Source of the DNA: Nitrososphaerales archaeon
Lineage (GTDB): Archaea > Thermoproteota > Nitrososphaeria > Nitrososphaerales > Nitrososphaeraceae
DNA length: 38,907 nucleotides
Direction of reading: 5' to 3'
Assembly (NCBI GenBank): GCA_029237505.1
Contig: JARBAW010000043.1
Coordinates: 1-38,907, forward strand
Below, in pieces: positions 8,513 to 16,981 of the stretch. The position numbers and the translations under genes were made by a program. Positions within the stretch are counted from its first letter, which is position 1, and each line of letters starts with the position of its first letter. The notes under the pieces were generated by a model. The model was not told the origin of the DNA. It saw nothing but the letters and a program-made list of their open reading frames with translations, and did no database searches.

Positions 8513-9376
8513 CTATTCAGCCGAAAGGTCCCAGAAATTCGCGTCTTTAAATTCTTCTATTGGTTTGCCTAATTTTTTCCATTCTTTAAATGATCTTGAA
8601 TACAATCTAATTTTTTTCACGCCTCCCATTCTCAGGGCATAGTATGCAAGTCCTGACAGAGTACCTACGCTTCCGCAGTAGGTTATAATTTCATCATCTG
8701 CGGATATACCTCTATTTTCCATGAATCTCTTAATTTCCTGAGGTTCTCTTAGTATTGATTCATCAGTTCCTAACATAGTATATGGTAAGTTAGTGGCACC
8801 CGGAATATGTTCACTCAAGAAATTTAGGCGTTCTCTAGAATCAACTAGAATCTTATTCTGGTCGCTTTTTGCTTTTTCTACTTCATCATAATTAGCAAAT
8901 ATGTCATTATTTATCTTAAGAGAATGCTTTGCTTTAGGAAAAACATTATTTTTCTTCTCTGTTTCAAATCCATAACTTTTCCACTTGGTGAAAGTTGTTT
9001 CAAGTAAGGACGTATTGGTATGACCTACAAACTGAAATGTCCAAGCCACCCTAGCAGCAAGTGCGCCGAAGGTATCATCATAAACGATCACTGGAGTCTT
9101 ATCAGAAATTCCAGATTTTTCAAGAAGTTCAACTATCATTTCGGGCGTTTCGTTCTCAAGGACTTTGGAAAGAGGTATTGATATGGCCGTTTTGATATGT
9201 TCTTTTTTATATTCATCCTCCTTTCTGACGTCCACAACTCTCACTGAATTTTTTCTAATTAAAGTTCTAAGAATATCTGCACTCGTTACTACATTCTGAA
9301 AATTGATTGTTGACTGATTTCTTGACAAAATGCTTTTAGTTTTTTTTTCTTTGTTTCCGTATTTCAAGCTGCACAT
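8513..9376 (-). CDS. Thiosulfate/3-mercaptopyruvate sulfurtransferase (two-domain rhodanese)
   Basis: A cytoplasmic sulfurtransferase that carries sulfane sulfur as a cysteine persulfide. Two tandem rhodanese domains are visible: an inactive N-terminal domain (VRVVDVRKEDEYKKEHI...) with Asp instead of Cys in its loop (VYDDTFGALAAR), and a C-terminal catalytic domain with YCGSVGTLSG, where Cys is the expected nucleophile. CGSVGT is close to the CGSGVT loop of mercaptopyruvate sulfurtransferases, but the exact donor cannot be told. Its start overlaps the siroheme reductase gene by 13 bp, so the pair is an operon and the substrate is probably linked to sulfite/sulfide metabolism. It converges on ycaO-tfuA. 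Confidence 0.88.
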   Translation of the reverse strand: MCSLKYGNKEKKTKSILSRNQSTINFQNVVTSADILRTLIRKNSVRVVDVRKEDEYKKEHIKTAISIPLSKVLENETPEMIVELLEKSGISDKTPVIVYDDTFGALAARVAWTFQFVGHTNTSLLETTFTKWKSYGFETEKKNNVFPKAKHSLKINNDIFANYDEVEKAKSDQNKILVDSRERLNFLSEHIPGATNLPYTMLGTDESILREPQEIKRFMENRGISADDEIITYCGSVGTLSGLAYYALRMGGVKKIRLYSRSFKEWKKLGKPIEEFKDANFWDLSAE

Positions 9377-11199
9377 TCACCTCTAGCAGTCTTTGCGCTG
9401 AATTTTACATCGTTACCATAATCCATATATGAGTCCGGATCATCCTTGGCACTTGGCAATGAGATAGTTTCCATTAAGGATGCTTTTACGTCATCTAGAT
9501 TCTTTGCATTTCCATTGTCTTTAGTTGCACCATTAATCAGTTTGCTAATCCACATTGCAAGAGATTCATTAGTGGTTCGTTCCTCTCTGTAAATATCAAT
9601 TATTTTTATTATGGTGGGTATGACTCTTTTTGCTGGTACTCGCATTACAGATTTACCTAGTACCCCATCTTCTCCATCAGTTCCTCCGAACAACATTGTA
9701 TATGTTGGGGTCATGGTTCCCTCAATTCTAGATGCGCCTCCGTAAAATCCAATTGTGGCAATTTCGTGTTGCCCACAAGAATTTGGACATCCACTTATCT
9801 TTATTGTTGAATCTCTAAGGTCATCTTCAGTATCTAGTCCCAGTTCAATGAATTTGGATTGGATCTCTTTTGCCAATCTATGAGAATTGGTAATTGCTAG
9901 ATTGCATGAAGTAGTACCTGAACATCCAACAGCCGATGACATAGTTAGTGCACCCGGATTTGCAAGTCCTGTTTTAGCAAGTTCATTATAAAATTCCGGT
10001 AGATCACTGGCTTTGACGAATCTTACTGCAAAGTTTTGATTAGGAGTATTACGTGCACAACCTTCGCCAGAATAAGTTTTAATAGTCTTCGCAAGGGACC
10101 GAAGCTGACTTGATGTTATATCGCCTGCACCCAACGTAACGAACACTACAAAGTAACCATTCTGTTTTTGGGATACCACATTGGAGTGAATCCATCTTTT
10201 ATACGGGTCACTATTGATATCCACTTTTTCATTAATAAGTGGTAATTTCTTACCATTGGACAATTGCTTGATATTGAGACTTTCCAAATCCAATTTGTAT
10301 CTATTCAGTGTTTCAAGAGAAATGGTCATTTCTACATTTGACCTCTCCTTGATTACCAATTTCTGAAACTTTTCCCATCCCATTTCATTGACCAAATATC
10401 TCATTCTATTCCTGGCCATATTTTCACGATTGCCAAGTCTATCAAACAGTCTTACTACAGCCATACATGTCGACACGAGTCTTTTTTCAGAAGTAAATTC
10501 CTCTAACAGGTGCCCTATGAATGAAGCAGCTCCAAGACCACCGCCAAGATATATCTTGAACCCATTAGTTCCATCTTTTTTCATTGGGATAAGACCGATA
10601 TCAGCAATTCTTATCAACCCGTGATTGGAGCAACATGCGAAATTAATCTTGAATTTCCTTGGTAGGTTTTGACACACTGGGTTTCTTAGAAAGAATCGTG
10701 CAATCGCCATGGCATAAGGAGTTGAATCAAATTCCTCATCCGGACACACGCCAGCAAAATGACTACACATAACATTCCTCACTGTATTGCCACAAGCTTC
10801 TCTTGTTGTCAATCCTACTTCAACCAGACCTCTCATAACTTCGCTTACATCTTCAAGCTGCACCCAGTGGAGCTGAATGTTTTGACGAGTTGAGACATGA
10901 GCTGAACCAATTGAAAATGCCTCAGAAAGTGTGGCAATCTTTTGCAATTGTTCTGGAGTTATTTCTCCACTAGGAATCTTGATCCTAATCATACTGTAAT
11001 TTTGTTGTAAGCGGGATCCATAGGCTCCATGTTGAAGGCGGAAGCGCCTAAAGTCATCTTCGCTCATTTTTCCCCTTCTGAAGAGTTTGACGTTTTGACC
11101 GAAAACCTCAGTTTCTTCTTCTTTCCCCCATCTTGGACTAGATTTGGGAGAAAAATGCTTTTTATCAGGATAATTTAGAACTTCTTTTTTCAATACCAA
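9364..11199 (-). CDS. Siroheme nitrite/sulfite reductase, ferredoxin-dependent type
   Basis: Six-electron reductase of sulfite to sulfide or nitrite to ammonia using a siroheme coupled to a 4Fe-4S cluster. The cluster-ligand pattern is intact: VGCSGTTSCNLA (C-x5-C) and SGCPNSCGQHE (C-x3-C). The N-terminal half has the ferredoxin-like parachute domain, with STRQNIQLHWV carrying siroheme-contacting basic residues. The 611-residue length is typical of ferredoxin-dependent enzymes with two sulfite-reductase repeats. The start is TTG 11199, supported by a TATA box centred 26 nt upstream. Sequence alone does not separate nitrite from sulfite specificity. The coupled rhodanese gene favours sulfite, and assimilatory nitrite reduction would make little sense in an organism living on ammonia. 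Confidence 0.85.
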   Translation of the reverse strand: MVLKKEVLNYPDKKHFSPKSSPRWGKEEETEVFGQNVKLFRRGKMSEDDFRRFRLQHGAYGSRLQQNYSMIRIKIPSGEITPEQLQKIATLSEAFSIGSAHVSTRQNIQLHWVQLEDVSEVMRGLVEVGLTTREACGNTVRNVMCSHFAGVCPDEEFDSTPYAMAIARFFLRNPVCQNLPRKFKINFACCSNHGLIRIADIGLIPMKKDGTNGFKIYLGGGLGAASFIGHLLEEFTSEKRLVSTCMAVVRLFDRLGNRENMARNRMRYLVNEMGWEKFQKLVIKERSNVEMTISLETLNRYKLDLESLNIKQLSNGKKLPLINEKVDINSDPYKRWIHSNVVSQKQNGYFVVFVTLGAGDITSSQLRSLAKTIKTYSGEGCARNTPNQNFAVRFVKASDLPEFYNELAKTGLANPGALTMSSAVGCSGTTSCNLAITNSHRLAKEIQSKFIELGLDTEDDLRDSTIKISGCPNSCGQHEIATIGFYGGASRIEGTMTPTYTMLFGGTDGEDGVLGKSVMRVPAKRVIPTIIKIIDIYREERTTNESLAMWISKLINGATKDNGNAKNLDDVKASLMETISLPSAKDDPDSYMDYGNDVKFSAKTARGECAA

Positions 11200-11218
11200 T
11201 TTAATTTCTTTTTCAAAA

Positions 11219-11231
11219 CCATATATTTTTT
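11219..11231 (-). promoter_or_regulatory. TATA box of the siroheme reductase operon
   Basis: On the minus strand AAAAAATATATGG is centred about 26 nt before the TTG start at 11199. This spacing puts transcription initiation at or next to the start codon, arguing for a leaderless mRNA and for the TTG start. The rest of the 11200-11428 gap shows no further clear feature. Confidence 0.55.
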
Positions 11232-11428
11232 ATGGATTTAACTAGTTTTGGCAATTTCGATGGGTTAATGAGGTAAATTACTACTGTATCTAGATGTGAT
11301 CTGCATTTGCATCTACTGATAACAGATGAAATTATCCTGTAATTTTCCAACGTCAAGAGAAATTCGAGTGTTCAACTAGTTATAGTACTTGAAAATTAAC
11401 GTTTCAAACCAAAGCAGAGAATAAAATA

Positions 11429-11503
11429 TGGATGGGGAGAGATTTGAACTCTCGACCACCTGTGTGTGAGACAGGTATCATAACCAGTCTAGACCACCCA
11501 TCC
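11429..11503 (-). tRNA. tRNA-Val (CAC)
   Basis: The minus strand folds into a full cloverleaf of 75 nt: acceptor GGATGGG/CCCATCC (7 perfect pairs), D-arm with GTCTAGACTGGTTATGAT, anticodon stem CCTGT/ACAGG with loop CTCACAC (anticodon CAC), five-base variable loop, T-stem GAGAG/CTCTC with loop TTCAAAT, and discriminator A. The D-arm sequence is the usual archaeal tRNA-Val one. There is no intron and the 3' CCA is not encoded. It reads GUG codons. Confidence 0.96.
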
Positions 11504-11574
11504 CAAACTTGATTAGTATTTTCCCAATTAATATCTTGATAAAGTCTAATGTTCCGAAAAGATGAGGATTTCCG

Positions 11575-12825
11575 TTATGTCCCCTCACTAAAACCTGTCA
11601 GGTAAGTATGTTGTTCTTTGGAAAGGGTATCTATGTTAATATCCATGGATTCCAATTTTGCTCTGGCAATTTCCTGATCTTGAGCTCTATCAATATCATA
11701 TACTGCAGGAGAAAGCGATCCCTTTGATTGAATCAATTTAATTGCCGAGAGAAGCTGATTGGCAAAGCTCATATCCATCACTTCTGAAGGATGTCCTTCC
11801 GCTGCGACTAGATTCACCAATCTCCCTTCTCCAATTAGATATACTTTATTTCCCTTCTCAAGTTCATATTCTGTTGTGTTTTCATTGATTTGTTTTACCG
11901 ACTTTGATTTGGATTTGAGGGCATCAACAGAGATCTCAACGTTGAAATGTCCTGCATTGGCTAGAATGCTTCCGTCTTTCATTCGCAGTATGTGTTCCTC
12001 TCTTATTACATCCTTACATCCAGTTGTAGTAACAAAGAGATCGCCAGTCGTCGCTGCAGTAACCATTGGCAAGACCGAATAACCATCAAGCTTAGCTTTT
12101 AGCGCTGCGATTGGATCAATTTCAGTTATTATGACATTAGCTCCAAGACCGGCTGCTCTTCTAGCAACTCCTTTTCCCACATGCCCATATCCAGAAACGA
12201 CCACATTTTTTCCTGAAATCAAGATATTAGTTGCTCTAATAACTCCATCTAGGGCCGATTGACCTGTACCATAAACATTGTCAAAATCATGTTTTGTTTC
12301 TGCATCATTTACGGCCATTATTGGATATTTCAGTTTACCATTTTTTTCCATAGCTCGTAATCTCACCACTCCTGTGGTGGTTTCTTCTGTCCCCCCATAG
12401 ATTTGACTAATATTCCTACTTGAATTATGCATTTCAACAGTGAGATCCGCTCCGTCATCAATTGTTACATTAGGATTAATTGCCATGGTTGCATGGATAT
12501 CATCATAGTACTGTTCATTTGAAACACCTCTACTTGCAAATATTGATATTTCTTCTTCAACGAGTGCGGCAGCGACATCATCTTGCGTACTCAAAGGATT
12601 GCAACCACACCAAGCTAATTCTGCACCCAAATCACGTAGTGTACGAATTAGAACACCCGTTTCCTTCGTAACATGTAGACATCCGGCAACCCTAACGCCA
12701 TTTAAAGGACTGTTGAGTTTAAATTTTTTTTTAAGATTAGATAATACTGGCATATGAACTTCTGCCCAATCAATCTTTTTCTTTCCATCTTCAGCTAAAT
12801 TAGGGTCCTTGATTCTGTATTTCAT
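11575..12825 (-). CDS. ahcY: Adenosylhomocysteinase (S-adenosylhomocysteine hydrolase)
   Basis: NAD-dependent enzyme that hydrolyses S-adenosylhomocysteine to adenosine and homocysteine, removing the inhibitory product of methyltransferases. The substrate domain contains AGCLHVTKETGVLI and CGCNPLSTQDDVAAAL. NAD binding is by GYGHVGKGVARRA (GxGxxGxG-like). GCKDVI and NAGHFNVEI are further family motifs. At 416 residues it is the compact archaeal/thermophile form. It completes the SAM cycle with metK at 22987-24132, although the genes are unlinked. It is a single gene downstream of a divergent promoter shared with the LOG-like gene. Confidence 0.97.
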   Translation of the reverse strand: MKYRIKDPNLAEDGKKKIDWAEVHMPVLSNLKKKFKLNSPLNGVRVAGCLHVTKETGVLIRTLRDLGAELAWCGCNPLSTQDDVAAALVEEEISIFASRGVSNEQYYDDIHATMAINPNVTIDDGADLTVEMHNSSRNISQIYGGTEETTTGVVRLRAMEKNGKLKYPIMAVNDAETKHDFDNVYGTGQSALDGVIRATNILISGKNVVVSGYGHVGKGVARRAAGLGANVIITEIDPIAALKAKLDGYSVLPMVTAATTGDLFVTTTGCKDVIREEHILRMKDGSILANAGHFNVEISVDALKSKSKSVKQINENTTEYELEKGNKVYLIGEGRLVNLVAAEGHPSEVMDMSFANQLLSAIKLIQSKGSLSPAVYDIDRAQDQEIARAKLESMDINIDTLSKEQHTYLTGFSEGT

Positions 12826-13013
12826 TCATCTGAGTGTCCTATTGCGCACATATTATCCTTCACCCAAAGTTAGCATTTTCTGACATTCTAGACCTTAACT
12901 TGATGAATGATGATGGGAAATCAATGAAGCATTATGATGCCTGGTTGATGAGGAAATATTAAGGTAGAATTTGCGCAAACTAACATTATAATAAATACGA
13001 GAATTAAATTATC

Positions 13014-13541
13014 ATGAAAAACATGAGAAGGCTCCAAATTGCGGTCATTGGATACAATCAGGACAAATCCAGTGATAAAACAAATAAAATAGCATATCAA
13101 GTTGGTACACAGATCGCAAAGGCAAATGCTGTGCTAATTTGTGGGGGTCTAGGCGGCGTTATGGAAAACGCGTGCAGAGGAGCAAAAGAAAATGGAGGTT
13201 TGACCGTCGGAATTATTCCTCAAGAAGAAGCTAAATTTGCCAACGAGTTTTGTGACGTCGTTATTGCAACCGGAATAGGATATGCCAGAGATTTTGTCGT
13301 GGCGACGTCTGCGGATGGAATTATCGCCGTGGGTGGTGGTGTTGGTACCCTGATAGAGCTGTGCGTTGGATATATGTTAAAAAAGATTTTGGTAACAATA
13401 CCAAGTAGTGGAGGAACTGCTGAAAACTTTGGCGGAAGATATCTTGATGACAGAAAAAGAGTATTCATACAAACTTCTCAAGATGCTCAAAGCGCAGTTA
13501 AAATAATATCCGACTATTTTGCGTCACAAGAAGAATCGTAG
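13014..13541 (+). CDS. TIGR00725/LOG-like Rossmann nucleotide-binding protein
   Basis: A 175-residue Rossmann-fold protein of the SLOG/LOG (lysine-decarboxylase-like) superfamily. CGGLGGVMENACRGAKENGG gives the nucleotide-binding loop and VGGGVGTLIEL is the GGGxGTxxE signature. The bacterial and plant LOG enzymes release cytokinin bases from nucleotides by phosphoribohydrolase action. This shorter TIGR00725 branch is of unknown function, and I would not assign cytokinin synthesis. A TATA-like ATTATAATAAATAC lies about 23 nt before ATG 13014, consistent with a leaderless mRNA. It stands alone and converges on the 3-hydroxyacyl-CoA dehydrogenase gene. Confidence 0.8.
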   Translation: MKNMRRLQIAVIGYNQDKSSDKTNKIAYQVGTQIAKANAVLICGGLGGVMENACRGAKENGGLTVGIIPQEEAKFANEFCDVVIATGIGYARDFVVATSADGIIAVGGGVGTLIELCVGYMLKKILVTIPSSGGTAENFGGRYLDDRKRVFIQTSQDAQSAVKIISDYFASQEES

Positions 13542-13573
13542 TTACGACGCCAAAAATGGAAATATGAATAGAT

Positions 13574-14740
13574 CTAGCTTGAAATAGTCTTTAGGTATGG
13601 ATCAGGAGTATAAAATGATCCATTTTTTTCTTGCAGCTCACTTAAAGTAGAAACTATTTTTTTAAATCCATTTTCTCTACCAATTTCAAATAGCTCTCTT
13701 TTAAGACCCATTCCTATTTTCAATGCCAACTCAACGTCCTCTCTTGTACAAACTCCATTTGAAATCAACCATGCAGCATTATTGATCGCAACTGATAGGA
13801 TCCTTATTGGATCATAACGTCTTGCTTCCTCTTCAGATAATGGAACCCTTTCATAGTTCTCATCAACATAGGAATAGAAACCTTCTCCTGATTTCTTTCC
13901 CAATTTCCCTGATGAAAACAATTGTTCTATTTTAGGATGTGGGTTTACTACTTTTTTATCACGAGAATACATTTCAATTGTAGCTTTGTGTACAACATCA
14001 AGTCCAGTATAATCAGCCAATTCAAAAATGCCCATTGGAAGGAACAGTTTATATTTCACCGCTGAATCAATTTCGGTCATAGTTTTACCGTCATTTTCTA
14101 GGCTGTATGCGGCCTCATGAACTAGTGGTATGAATATTCTATTTACTATAAAGCCAGGAACGTCTTTGTTACAAACAATAGGAACCTTTGATAATGATTT
14201 TACAAAATCTATTCCAAGATCCACAGTAGATTTGTCTGTATTTACGCCTGGAATAACTTCAACTAATTTCATCAATTGTGGCGGATTAAAAAAATGCAAT
14301 CCTATGAATCTAGAAGGTCTATTAGTTAATTGGGATATTTCACTTATTGGTAAAGTGCTTGTGTTAGACGAATAGATTGTTTTTTCTTGGGCAAATTGAT
14401 CTACCTCAGAATAAACTTTTTTCTTTAGTTTAAGATCTTCAGGAACAGCTTCGATAAGCAAATCAGTATCTTGTAATGCCTCTTTCAGATCAACCACTGG
14501 TCTTATTCTACCATGAATTTTGTCCGATTCTTGTTTGTTTATCTTGTTTTTTTCTACCATCTTATCAAGTGACCATCTTATCTTACTCATCGCATTGTCC
14601 AAGAATTTTTCTTCAATGTCTCTTAATACTACATCATATCCATTCATTGCAGAAATCTGAGCTATACCATGACCCATTATTCCTGATCCTAAAACTGTAA
14701 TTTTGTTTATCTGTGACAATACTGATACTCCAAATTTCAT
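13574..14740 (-). CDS. 3-hydroxyacyl-CoA dehydrogenase (probably 3-hydroxybutyryl-CoA dehydrogenase)
   Basis: NAD(P)-dependent oxidation of 3-hydroxyacyl-CoA to 3-oxoacyl-CoA. The N-terminal Rossmann domain carries VLGSGIMGHGIAQ. FIGLHFFNPPQLMKLVEVIP contains the catalytic His and the paired Glu. Two C-terminal helical 3HCDH domains follow (DVPGFIVNRIFIPLVHEA and the repeat after PIRILSVAINNA), explaining the 388-residue length. There is no crotonase domain. In ammonia-oxidising archaea such an enzyme serves the return half of the 3-hydroxypropionate/4-hydroxybutyrate cycle, converting 3-hydroxybutyryl-CoA to acetoacetyl-CoA; that pathway role is inferred. A perfect palindrome overlaps its TATA box. 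Confidence 0.88.
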   Translation of the reverse strand: MKFGVSVLSQINKITVLGSGIMGHGIAQISAMNGYDVVLRDIEEKFLDNAMSKIRWSLDKMVEKNKINKQESDKIHGRIRPVVDLKEALQDTDLLIEAVPEDLKLKKKVYSEVDQFAQEKTIYSSNTSTLPISEISQLTNRPSRFIGLHFFNPPQLMKLVEVIPGVNTDKSTVDLGIDFVKSLSKVPIVCNKDVPGFIVNRIFIPLVHEAAYSLENDGKTMTEIDSAVKYKLFLPMGIFELADYTGLDVVHKATIEMYSRDKKVVNPHPKIEQLFSSGKLGKKSGEGFYSYVDENYERVPLSEEEARRYDPIRILSVAINNAAWLISNGVCTREDVELALKIGMGLKRELFEIGRENGFKKIVSTLSELQEKNGSFYTPDPYLKTISS

Positions 14741-14763
14741 GATTTTTAATGTTACGATTCTTG

Positions 14764-14782
14764 TGTCATATTATATATGACA
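14764..14782. promoter_or_regulatory. Operator-like palindrome over the TATA box of the 3-hydroxyacyl-CoA dehydrogenase
   Basis: TGTCATA-ttata-TATGACA is a perfect 7-bp inverted repeat around an AT centre, in the divergent region between the dehydrogenase (ATG 14740) and tsr3. On the minus strand the central TATATAAT is placed to act as the dehydrogenase TATA box, about 33 nt before the ATG. A dimeric regulator bound here would compete with TBP. Confidence 0.5.
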
Positions 14783-14843
14783 GCCATCACCAGACACCTC
14801 GAAACTGTTTTATTCATAATTGCGTTACATGAATTAATCATAG

Positions 14844-15365
14844 TTGATAAGACCATTTGCGCTTTTGCTAAATCAAGATGATCCAAAGAAATGTAGTGCA
14901 TTAAAATTGATTAGATTTGGCGCAATTTTGCCCACAAATTCTATACGGAATAATATGCTTGTGTTGAATCCCTTTGCTAATGAGATAGTCTGTAAATCTG
15001 ATAAAAATTTGATAGATTCTATATGTGTGATTGACTGCTCGTGGAACAAGGCAGATAATGTGTTGACAAATCATAAATTTTTGAGGAGAGGCATTCCAAG
15101 AAAAATTCCCGCAGTGTTAGCAGGAAATCCAATTAATTATGCTAGACTTGGCAGATTATCAAGCGTTGAATCTCTATCCGCATGTTATTATGTTCTGGGA
15201 GAAAAGAAGTTTGCTTCAAGTTTGCTTGACAAGTTCAAATGGGGACATACATTTCTAGAATTAAATCATGATGCATTAGAAGATTATTCTTTTGCGGAAA
15301 ATAGAGATGAAATAATGAAAATTGAAGCAGACTACTTTGGAAGCTATATTATGAAGAACGATTAA
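14844..15365 (+). CDS. tsr3: Tsr3-type 16S rRNA aminocarboxypropyltransferase (DUF367)
   Basis: Transfers the 3-amino-3-carboxypropyl group of SAM to a modified uridine in small-subunit rRNA late in ribosome maturation (established for Tsr3). Family blocks are VIDCSWNKAD, RRGIPRKIPAVLAGNPINYARLGRLSSVESLSACYYVLGE and FKWGHTFLELNHDALEDY. The start is TTG 14844; an in-frame stop lies at 14841-14843, so no longer form is possible. The 173-residue length is normal for archaea. The stop codon is part of a perfect 8-bp hairpin that may act as terminator. Confidence 0.88.
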   Translation: MIRPFALLLNQDDPKKCSALKLIRFGAILPTNSIRNNMLVLNPFANEIVCKSDKNLIDSICVIDCSWNKADNVLTNHKFLRRGIPRKIPAVLAGNPINYARLGRLSSVESLSACYYVLGEKKFASSLLDKFKWGHTFLELNHDALEDYSFAENRDEIMKIEADYFGSYIMKND

Positions 15366-15381
15366 GCATGTAACATGCTTA
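15363..15381 (+). terminator. Hairpin at the end of tsr3
   Basis: TAAGCATG-taa-CATGCTTA is a perfect 8-bp stem that begins at the tsr3 stop codon. T-rich sequence (CATTTTTTTCTTTT) follows eight or so bases downstream. The arrangement suggests transcription termination or 3'-end protection. Confidence 0.5.
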
Positions 15382-15489
15382 CAAAAATGAAGTCATTTTT
15401 TTCTTTTACTCAGGCATAGTTTCCATATTTGGTATCTATTAAATGTGAGGCTAAGAAATATGAAATTACTCTGAACATGAAAAAGTGAA

Positions 15490-15903
15490 TTATTCTCTGT
15501 TTGATAGTAGCCATTCTATTATCTTGTCAAGATCATTGCTAGTAACTGTGATCTTTATGGGACCCAGGGGTGACTCCTCGTAATGTTCAACAAGTGAAAT
15601 CACTCCTCCATATGCTGCCTGCTTATTCAAATAGAACCATGTAACATTACCTGTTCTATTCCAATCTAAGAGTTTTCTAAGAACACCTACGGAGGATTTT
15701 GATCTCACGCCAACTCGAATGTGGTGTAACGACATAATTCCTTTGCAGGTAGCTTCCACATGTCCATCTGTTACCGTAGGAATGCATCCATTTGCCACAT
15801 TTAATAGACATTTTTTCACTTTTTCAGGATCTTCGGATGCATTAAGAACAGTTTCTGCCTTTAATTCAACATTCTCATCCTGAAGATCATTTGTTTTCCA
15901 CAA
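15490..15903 (-). CDS. UPF0201 family protein (COG1931)
   Basis: A conserved archaeal protein of about 140 residues. The C-terminal blocks WFYLNKQAAYGGVISLV and ESPLGPIKITV, followed by LDKIIEWL, are the UPF0201 signature, and ASEDPEKVKKCLLNV at the N-terminus agrees. The family is distantly related to the RL5-like RNA-binding fold of predicted exosome-associated proteins (COG1325), so RNA binding is a reasonable guess but not shown. It lies 20 bp behind the UPF0200 kinase-like gene, an arrangement I recall from other archaea, suggesting a shared function. Confidence 0.8.
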   Translation of the reverse strand: MWKTNDLQDENVELKAETVLNASEDPEKVKKCLLNVANGCIPTVTDGHVEATCKGIMSLHHIRVGVRSKSSVGVLRKLLDWNRTGNVTWFYLNKQAAYGGVISLVEHYEESPLGPIKITVTSNDLDKIIEWLLSNRE

Positions 15904-15923
15904 CTATTATCATCACCATAAAG

Positions 15924-16508
15924 TTATTCGAACTTGTTTTCATCCATCCATTTCTGTACTATTCGAAAACTAACATCGCATAACTCTGATATTGAAATGT
16001 CGTTATTTGATATAGTTTCATCTGCTAAGGCAATGGCATCGCTTATTCCCACTCCCATCTCGACCTTGTCGCGTTTGTCGAACTCGCCTATATTAGATGG
16101 TACGTCTGAGCGAGCCCTTTCCCTAATATGTGAATATCTTGTGAGAGTTGAACCATGTATCGCTAACAATTTGACATTACCGACCCGTCTAAGAACTTGA
16201 ATCTCTGCCATACTTCTAATTCCATCTACAATCACCACCTCAAACTCTTTGTTTTCTTGTTTCATAGTCTTGATTTTATTCGCTACCAAATACGCAATTG
16301 CTTCAGGCCCATTTTTATCCCTCAGTTTTAACATTAATTTAGAAAGGTTATCACTGGTAGGTTCCAATCCATCATTTTGAGCAGCCTCTCTCACCACATC
16401 ACCCATAATCAACAGCGGAATACCTTTCTGAGCTAAATAGTTTGCAACGGTTGTTTTTCCCGCTCCGGGCATACCTGTTAAAGCTACAATTAGAATATCT
16501 TCGGACAT
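15924..16508 (-). CDS. UPF0200 family P-loop kinase-like protein
   Basis: A P-loop NTPase of about 194 residues related to dephospho-CoA and nucleoside monophosphate kinases. GMPGAGKTT (residues 12-20) is the Walker A motif; VVIVDGIRSMAE supplies the Walker B-like and substrate-facing acidic residues; RERARSD is an arginine-rich lid segment. UPF0200 (COG0237-related) is widespread in archaea, with unproven substrate. I avoid calling it dephospho-CoA kinase because archaea use an unrelated GTP-dependent enzyme for that step. It is probably co-transcribed with the UPF0201 gene, and the histone gene lies 34 bp upstream on the same strand. Confidence 0.82.
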   Translation of the reverse strand: MSEDILIVALTGMPGAGKTTVANYLAQKGIPLLIMGDVVREAAQNDGLEPTSDNLSKLMLKLRDKNGPEAIAYLVANKIKTMKQENKEFEVVIVDGIRSMAEIQVLRRVGNVKLLAIHGSTLTRYSHIRERARSDVPSNIGEFDKRDKVEMGVGISDAIALADETISNNDISISELCDVSFRIVQKWMDENKFE

Positions 16509-16542
16509 GACAAAATCAAGCGAATATGATATTTCCCACTAA

Positions 16543-16791
16543 CTAATGTATTAAGTTTAGCAAATTCTTTTCTGCTAGTTGTATGTCTTCTGCTTTGATG
16601 GTCTTTCTCCCAGCATGTGAAGCTAAGGCCACAGCTTGATCTGAAATCTTAGTGGCGACCATTTCGAGTATTATTCTTAGTTGATCTGCTGCCTCTTCGC
16701 TAACTCTTTCTCCTCCAGATTTCTTTATGATTCTGTACATTCCTGCAAGTCCAAGTTCTGGATATTCTGTCATTTCTCCTAAAGTATTCAT
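16543..16791 (-). CDS. Archaeal histone
   Basis: A single histone fold of 82 residues that dimerises and wraps DNA. RIIKKSGGERVSEEAADQL matches helix 1 and loop 1 of HMf-type histones, and SHAGRKTIKAEDIQLAEKNLL matches loop 2 and helix 3. The RKTIKAEDI stretch is almost identical to the consensus, including the Arg and Thr that contact DNA. The N-terminal tail of about 17 residues is slightly longer than in methanogen histones; Met7 is an alternative start. There is no C-terminal tail. The gene starts the run histone, UPF0200, UPF0201. Confidence 0.95.
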   Translation of the reverse strand: MNTLGEMTEYPELGLAGMYRIIKKSGGERVSEEAADQLRIILEMVATKISDQAVALASHAGRKTIKAEDIQLAEKNLLNLIH

Positions 16792-16981
16792 AGATTACAT
16801 TAAAGTATTCTGTCAAAAAATAGAATGTTCAAAATAAACTAGGACGTTCATAAAAATATATCAATAAATCAAATCTACTCTCGGCACTTTCCATTCGAGC
16901 AAAATCCATCTCCTCACACTCGAAAAGAATCTTGCAAATTTATATGAGAATATGAGCCGATTTAGAGGAAGGTCAACATTG

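Noticed and set aside
11305-11348. Possible degenerate C/D sRNA (GTGATct, CTGA, AGATGA, CTGt)
   Set aside because: The C and D boxes both deviate from consensus and the second guide would be only about 7 nt long.
12900-12955. Cluster of TGATGA-like words upstream of the LOG-like gene
   Set aside because: No CTGA D boxes follow at guide spacing; it looks like simple ATGA-rich sequence.
15934-16200. 88-aa plus-strand ORF opposite the UPF0200 gene, and similar ORFs opposite other genes (e.g. 11759-12082, 17031-17357, 36220-36630)
   Set aside because: These are shadows in antisense frames of well-supported genes, without motifs or plausible starts.
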